NCBI GenBank assembly: GCA_041656115.1
Contig: JBBAED010000001.1
Span: 186,001-250,000 of the forward strand
Reading direction: 5' to 3'
Origin: Dehalococcoidales bacterium
Lineage (GTDB): Bacteria; Chloroflexota; Dehalococcoidia; Dehalococcoidales; UBA5627
DNA: 64,000 bases
The first letter of the stretch is position 1. Each line of letters starts with the position of its first letter. Below, piece by piece: positions 60,452 to 64,000 of this stretch. The notes beneath the pieces were generated by a model that was not told the DNA's origin, made no database searches, and saw only the letters and a program-made list of their open reading frames with translations. The translations under genes and the position numbers were made by a program.

Positions 60452-60489
60452 AAGTTTTTTAACCGTTTTTATTCCGACCGCAGACCTTG

Positions 60490-61680
60490 TTAATCAACAC
60501 GGGTATCCGATATCGCTTGATCCAAAATTGCGATTGCGGTATCAATTTCTTCTTTGCCGATAATTAGCGGCGGCATTAACCTGATAATATTATCCCCGAT
60601 TTTATTAACCAAAAGCCCTCTTTTTAAACAGCCTTCCGTAACTGCATTGGCATTTTTGTTATTAAATTCGATTGCTTGTAAAAGGCCTCTGCCCCTTACT
60701 TCCGAAACGGAATTATATTTTTGCTTTAACCCGTTTAGCTTTTCGGTTAGATAACTGCCATTAACCTTTACTTGTTCCGGGATATTATTTTCGACAATTG
60801 TTTTAAAGACGGTATAACCGGTAGCGCATGCCAGCGGGTTACCGCCGAAAGTAGAGCCGTGTTCGCCTGCGGCAAATACGGAGGCCCTGTTTTTGCATAA
60901 TATTGCACCAATCGGGAAACCGCCGGCAAGCCCTTTGGCAAGTGTCATAATATCCGGCTCGGTTTCATACTGCTGGTAGGCAAAAAGACTTCCCATCCTG
61001 CCGACACCCGTCTGGATTTCATCCAAAATTAAAAGGATTCCCTTTTCATCGCACCATTGCCTGACTTTTTTTAGATAGTCACTATCCGGTACGTGAACCC
61101 CGCTTTCGCCCTGAATCGGTTCCATCATTACGGCGCATGTTTTTGAGGTGGTTGCCGCTTTTAAGGCTTCAATGTTGTTGTATTCCACGTTAACAAAGCC
61201 GGATGGAATCGGGATATAAGGCTCTTGAAACTTAATTTGCCCGCTTGCCGAAACCATTGCCAGTGTTCTGCCGTGGAACGAGCCGGTGCCGGTAATAACT
61301 TCATAGGCCCCTTTAAGATGAATATGCCCGTAACGCCGCGCCAGTTTAACGGCTCCTTCAGTGGCTTCCGTTCCGCTGTTACAGATAAAAACCTTATCCA
61401 AGCAACTGTTTTCAACCAGTATTTGCGCCAGTTTTAGCTGGGGGGTGGTGTAATAGAGGTTCGAAGTATGGATTAACGTGCCAGCCTGTTCAGCGATTGT
61501 TTTTACAACTTCCGGATGGCAATGCCCCAGGCTGTTTACCGCAATGCCGGAAACAAAATCCAAATACTCTTTGCCGTTTTCGTCCCATACCCGACAACCC
61601 TGACCCTTAACCAGCGTTATCGGTATACGTTTAAAGGTGGGCATATAATAATTTCGTTCTAATTCAAACCAGTCAGTCAT
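60490..61680 (-). CDS. argD: Acetylornithine aminotransferase
   Basis: PLP-dependent transamination of N-acetylglutamate semialdehyde. 396 residues of class III aminotransferases: RVWDENGKEYLDFVSGIAVNSLGH, the FCNSGTEAxE-like FICNSGTEATEGAVKLAR, LDEIQTGVGRMG and the PLP Lys in MTLAKGLAGGFPIGAI. It lies 10 bp after argB. Confidence 0.95.
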   Translation of the reverse strand: MTDWFELERNYYMPTFKRIPITLVKGQGCRVWDENGKEYLDFVSGIAVNSLGHCHPEVVKTIAEQAGTLIHTSNLYYTTPQLKLAQILVENSCLDKVFICNSGTEATEGAVKLARRYGHIHLKGAYEVITGTGSFHGRTLAMVSASGQIKFQEPYIPIPSGFVNVEYNNIEALKAATTSKTCAVMMEPIQGESGVHVPDSDYLKKVRQWCDEKGILLILDEIQTGVGRMGSLFAYQQYETEPDIMTLAKGLAGGFPIGAILCKNRASVFAAGEHGSTFGGNPLACATGYTVFKTIVENNIPEQVKVNGSYLTEKLNGLKQKYNSVSEVRGRGLLQAIEFNNKNANAVTEGCLKRGLLVNKIGDNIIRLMPPLIIGKEEIDTAIAILDQAISDTRVD

Positions 61681-61690
61681 TTGTATCTCC

Positions 61691-62494
61691 CTACGGGTTG
61701 TAAATCAATGTCCCTGTTGCCCCTTCCTCAATTTCTTTAAGCAGTGCATTTTGGCGGTTGCCGTCAATAATTGCGCACTTGGCTAAAGGGTTTTCAAGCG
61801 CCCTAAGACAAGCCTTGATTTTGGGGATCATTCCCCCGCGGGCAACCCCCGAATCTATTAAATCTTTTGCTTCGGAAAAACTGAGGCGGGGCATATAATT
61901 GCCCTCGTTATCCCGAATACCGTTAACATCGGTTAAAAAAATCAGTTTTTCCGCTTCGATTGAGGCCGCAATTTCCCCTGCGATTGTGTCGCCGTTAACA
62001 TTCAATAAAAGCGGATCCTCGGCATTTTTTTCGATTGAGTTTAGGCTGATAGGGGAAATTACGGGAACAAAACCGGCGCCGAGGATTGCCGTTAAAACTT
62101 CGTGGTTTACTTTGACCGGATTCCCGACATAACCCATTTCTTTACTGCGGATTTTAGCTTCCACCAAGGCGCCGTCAACACAACTGATTCCAACGGCTCT
62201 CCCCCCGCGAGCGGTAACGGCAGCTACAATCTCTTTGTTGATAAGCCCGCCGATAACCGCTGTTACCATATCCAACTCGTCCTTGCCGGTAACGCGTTCT
62301 CCGTTATGAAAGCGGGGAGCAATAGCCTGTTTTTCTAACCATTTGTTAACTAAATTTGCTCCCCCGTGAATAACTACAATGGGATAGCCCTTTTTTTGTA
62401 AAGAAATTATATCTTCGATGGTGGTATCTTTGCTATCAAATAAAGACCCACCGAGTTTGATTACAATTGTTTTATTACTAAGCTTATTGTGCAA
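61691..62494 (-). CDS. argB: Acetylglutamate kinase
   Basis: 267 residues of the amino-acid kinase family: IVIKLGGSLFD, VVIHGGANLVNKWLE, RFHNGERVTGKDELDMVTAV, LLNVNGDTIAGEIAASI and the C-terminal GGMIPKIKACLRALE. Length is somewhat short compared with Arg-sensitive forms, which carry an extra N-terminal helix, so arginine inhibition is uncertain. Confidence 0.93.
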   Translation of the reverse strand: MHNKLSNKTIVIKLGGSLFDSKDTTIEDIISLQKKGYPIVVIHGGANLVNKWLEKQAIAPRFHNGERVTGKDELDMVTAVIGGLINKEIVAAVTARGGRAVGISCVDGALVEAKIRSKEMGYVGNPVKVNHEVLTAILGAGFVPVISPISLNSIEKNAEDPLLLNVNGDTIAGEIAASIEAEKLIFLTDVNGIRDNEGNYMPRLSFSEAKDLIDSGVARGGMIPKIKACLRALENPLAKCAIIDGNRQNALLKEIEEGATGTLIYNP

Positions 62495-62529
62495 TTTAAT
62501 GCTCCTTTCCGCAGAAGCTTAACATAATA

Positions 62530-63738
62530 TTAAGTGGTGTAGTCGGCGTTAATCGAAACATATTCGGCTGTTAGGTCGCAGCCCCAAGCGGTAGCTCCAA
62601 AAGCCCCCAAATTGAGATTTAAATCAATGACAACTGTTTTCTCTTCCATTGCTTTGGATACCGCTTGATAATCGGTATCGACGATTATACCGTGTTCCAG
62701 CAGTTTAATGCCGCAAACGGATAAATCAATCTTTGCTTCAATCACTTCGGCGCTGCTTCTGCCGGCGGCGGCAATAATCCGCCCCCAGTTGGGGTCGCAA
62801 CCGTGGATTGCCGTTTTTACCAGCGGGGAAGCGATAACCGTTCGGGCACACTCCCGTGCCGATTCAATATCAACCGCACCCGTTACGTTCATTTCAATTA
62901 ACTTGCTTGCCCCTTCGCCGTCGGCGGCAATAGCTTTGGCAAGGAAAATACAAACCTCGTTTAACGCCTGTTGAAACGCTACGGCAAGTTCTGTATTAAA
63001 TGTAATCTTTTCTTTGTCTTTTAAGCCGTTTGCCAGAATAATCATCATATCGTTGGTACTGGTATCGGTATCTACGGAAATCATATTAAAAGAGATATCG
63101 GCGGCTTTACGCAGCGCGTCGCTTAAAAATTCTTTATCCACCAGGGCGTCGGTTGCCAGAAAACAAAGTAAAGTGCCCATATTGGGGTGAATCATCCCCG
63201 ACCCCTTGGCAACGCCTCCGATAGTAAACTTGCCGTTATTAACGCTAACGGCAACCTCTTTGGAAACCGTATCGGTGGTCATAATGGCTCTGGCAAAATC
63301 GTGCCCGCCTTCCGTGGAAAGTTCGATAGCGCCGATTCCCTTTTTAATAACCCCCATCGGCAGTTTTCTGCCGATTACACCGGTGCTGGCAACAAGCGCC
63401 GAATTGGCGGAGACCCCCAGCTTATCGGCGGCAAGAGCGGCCATTTCCAGGGCGTCTTGCATGCCTTGTTCACCCGTTACGGCGTTAGCGCTCCCGCTGT
63501 TAGCGACAATAACATGAATATCACTTGCCGGGAGGCGGCTTTGAGAAACAATTACCGGCGCCGCTTTGATTTGGTTTTTTGTAAAAACACCCGCCGCTGA
63601 GCAGGGGGATTTACTGTAAAGAATTCCCAAATCAGGCTTAGGAACTATCTTTTTAATGCCGGCGTTAACCGCTCCGGCCGTAAAACCTTTTACCGAAGTA
63701 ATTGTTCCGTTTTTTATAAAATCAATTTTTGTTTTCAT
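62530..63738 (-). CDS. argJ: Bifunctional glutamate N-acetyltransferase / ornithine acetyltransferase
   Basis: Recycles the acetyl group between ornithine and glutamate. 402 residues: KGFTAGAVNAGIKK, NSGSANAVTGEQG, TGVIGRKLPM and the autocleavage site MIHPNMGTLLCFLATDA. The nucleophile Thr is kept, but the residue before it is Gly instead of the usual Ala of NMATML. NWGRIIAAAGRS is near the C-terminus. It is the first arg gene visible. argC and argF are not in the window. Confidence 0.95.
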   Translation of the reverse strand: MKTKIDFIKNGTITSVKGFTAGAVNAGIKKIVPKPDLGILYSKSPCSAAGVFTKNQIKAAPVIVSQSRLPASDIHVIVANSGSANAVTGEQGMQDALEMAALAADKLGVSANSALVASTGVIGRKLPMGVIKKGIGAIELSTEGGHDFARAIMTTDTVSKEVAVSVNNGKFTIGGVAKGSGMIHPNMGTLLCFLATDALVDKEFLSDALRKAADISFNMISVDTDTSTNDMMIILANGLKDKEKITFNTELAVAFQQALNEVCIFLAKAIAADGEGASKLIEMNVTGAVDIESARECARTVIASPLVKTAIHGCDPNWGRIIAAAGRSSAEVIEAKIDLSVCGIKLLEHGIIVDTDYQAVSKAMEEKTVVIDLNLNLGAFGATAWGCDLTAEYVSINADYTT

Positions 63739-63857
63739 AGAATAAAACTATATCATAAACGCCGTTTGCAAACTACCGAAAAAATCGATTCTTACGATAG
63801 GAATGTTGTTACTCTTTCGAAGGCGGCCAAAATATTAATAAAAGTGATAAGATTAAA

Positions 63858-64000
63858 TTATTTACCGTACCTTTTGATTACCTCGTACATGGCATCGGTT
63901 CCCGAATACATAGCCGCAACGGGAATTTTTTCATCTGCGGCGTGAACGTAGTTCATAAAACTAAAGCCTTCGGGTAAATCAATCGGTAAAAACCCGTATG
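63858..64000 (-). CDS. M20-family metallopeptidase (C-terminal part, gene continues beyond the window)
   Basis: Only the last 47 codons are inside. They read GFLPIDLPEGFSFMNYVHAADEKIPVAAM and end in YEVIKRYGK, matching the C-terminus of M20 peptidases such as ArgE/DapE-like deacylases, where HGxDERIPV carries a metal ligand; here it is HAADEKIPV. The substrate is not determinable. It lies about 120 bp upstream of argJ, same strand. The bases between, 63739-63857, show no further gene. Confidence 0.75.
   Translation of the reverse strand, partial: YGFLPIDLPEGFSFMNYVHAADEKIPVAAMYSGTDAMYEVIKRYGK

Overview
The window is a gene-dense bacterial chromosome segment of moderate GC, almost all of it core biosynthesis and information processing. 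The best guess is an anaerobic Chloroflexota bacterium of the Dehalococcoidia type, held with moderate confidence. The reasons are PyrR/attenuator control of pyrimidine genes, a two-4Fe-4S ferredoxin, ThiC, fatty-acid kinase genes, a SpoIIM-family membrane protein without other sporulation genes, many small zinc-ribbon proteins, and no outer-membrane genes. I saw no rRNA, tRNA, CRISPR, prophage or transposase gene.

Layout. 1-5.8 kb: an Ala-rich coiled-coil protein, then a Xer recombinase, tail-anchored protein, Pcm, SpoIIM-like protein and EF-G paralogue. 5.8-6.5 kb: a non-coding block of palindromic repeats with a 217-bp tandem duplication. 6.5-9.6 kb: prfA-prmC and a sugar-phosphate nucleotidyltransferase. 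9.8-15.2 kb: a PrsA/SurA-like foldase, hom-thrC, a flavin reductase, folE and a zinc ribbon. 15.5-23.7 kb: the pyr operon pyrR-pyrB-pyrC-carA-carB-pyrK behind a PyrR-type attenuator. 23.8-28.3 kb: pdxS-purL-purQ. 28.5-31.5 kb: rsmG, DUF488 and TPP-riboswitch-controlled thiC. 31.5-39.1 kb: a P-loop kinase, pepA, an ArsA-like ATPase, a Crp/Fnr regulator, ferredoxin, zinc ribbon, DUF167, pncC, a decayed transporter, a PlsY-like protein and rph. 39.1-43.0 kb: proB-(unknown)-(nitrilase-like)-proA. 43.1-50.0 kb: mfd, nusB, rpmF, DUF177, a stand-alone RAM domain and argS. 50.1-56.9 kb: a ferritin-like protein, recG, two degV/fakB genes, fakA and rpmB. 56.9-64.0 kb: an arginine cluster argJ-argB-argD-(secreted hydrolase)-argG-argH with the end of an M20 peptidase gene upstream.

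The most notable signal is spread over two operons. CarA keeps its nucleophile cysteine but has lost the catalytic histidine and the conserved HQ after the nucleophile. PurQ has lost both the nucleophile cysteine (now Ser) and the catalytic histidine (now Asn). PurL carries HNRP in place of HNHP. PdxS, whose partner PdxT is another class I glutaminase, has no pdxT beside it. Together these suggest a lineage that makes carbamoyl phosphate, formylglycinamidine ribonucleotide and perhaps PLP from free ammonia instead of glutamine. Vertebrate mitochondrial CPS1 is a known precedent. This is inferred from sequence only.

Other points of interest are the repeat block, a secreted alpha/beta-hydrolase-like gene inside the arginine cluster, a ferritin-like protein resembling the encapsulin-associated type but with no shell gene beside it, a perfect consensus promoter in front of a 77-residue RAM-domain gene, and a perfect palindrome over the argS -10 box.
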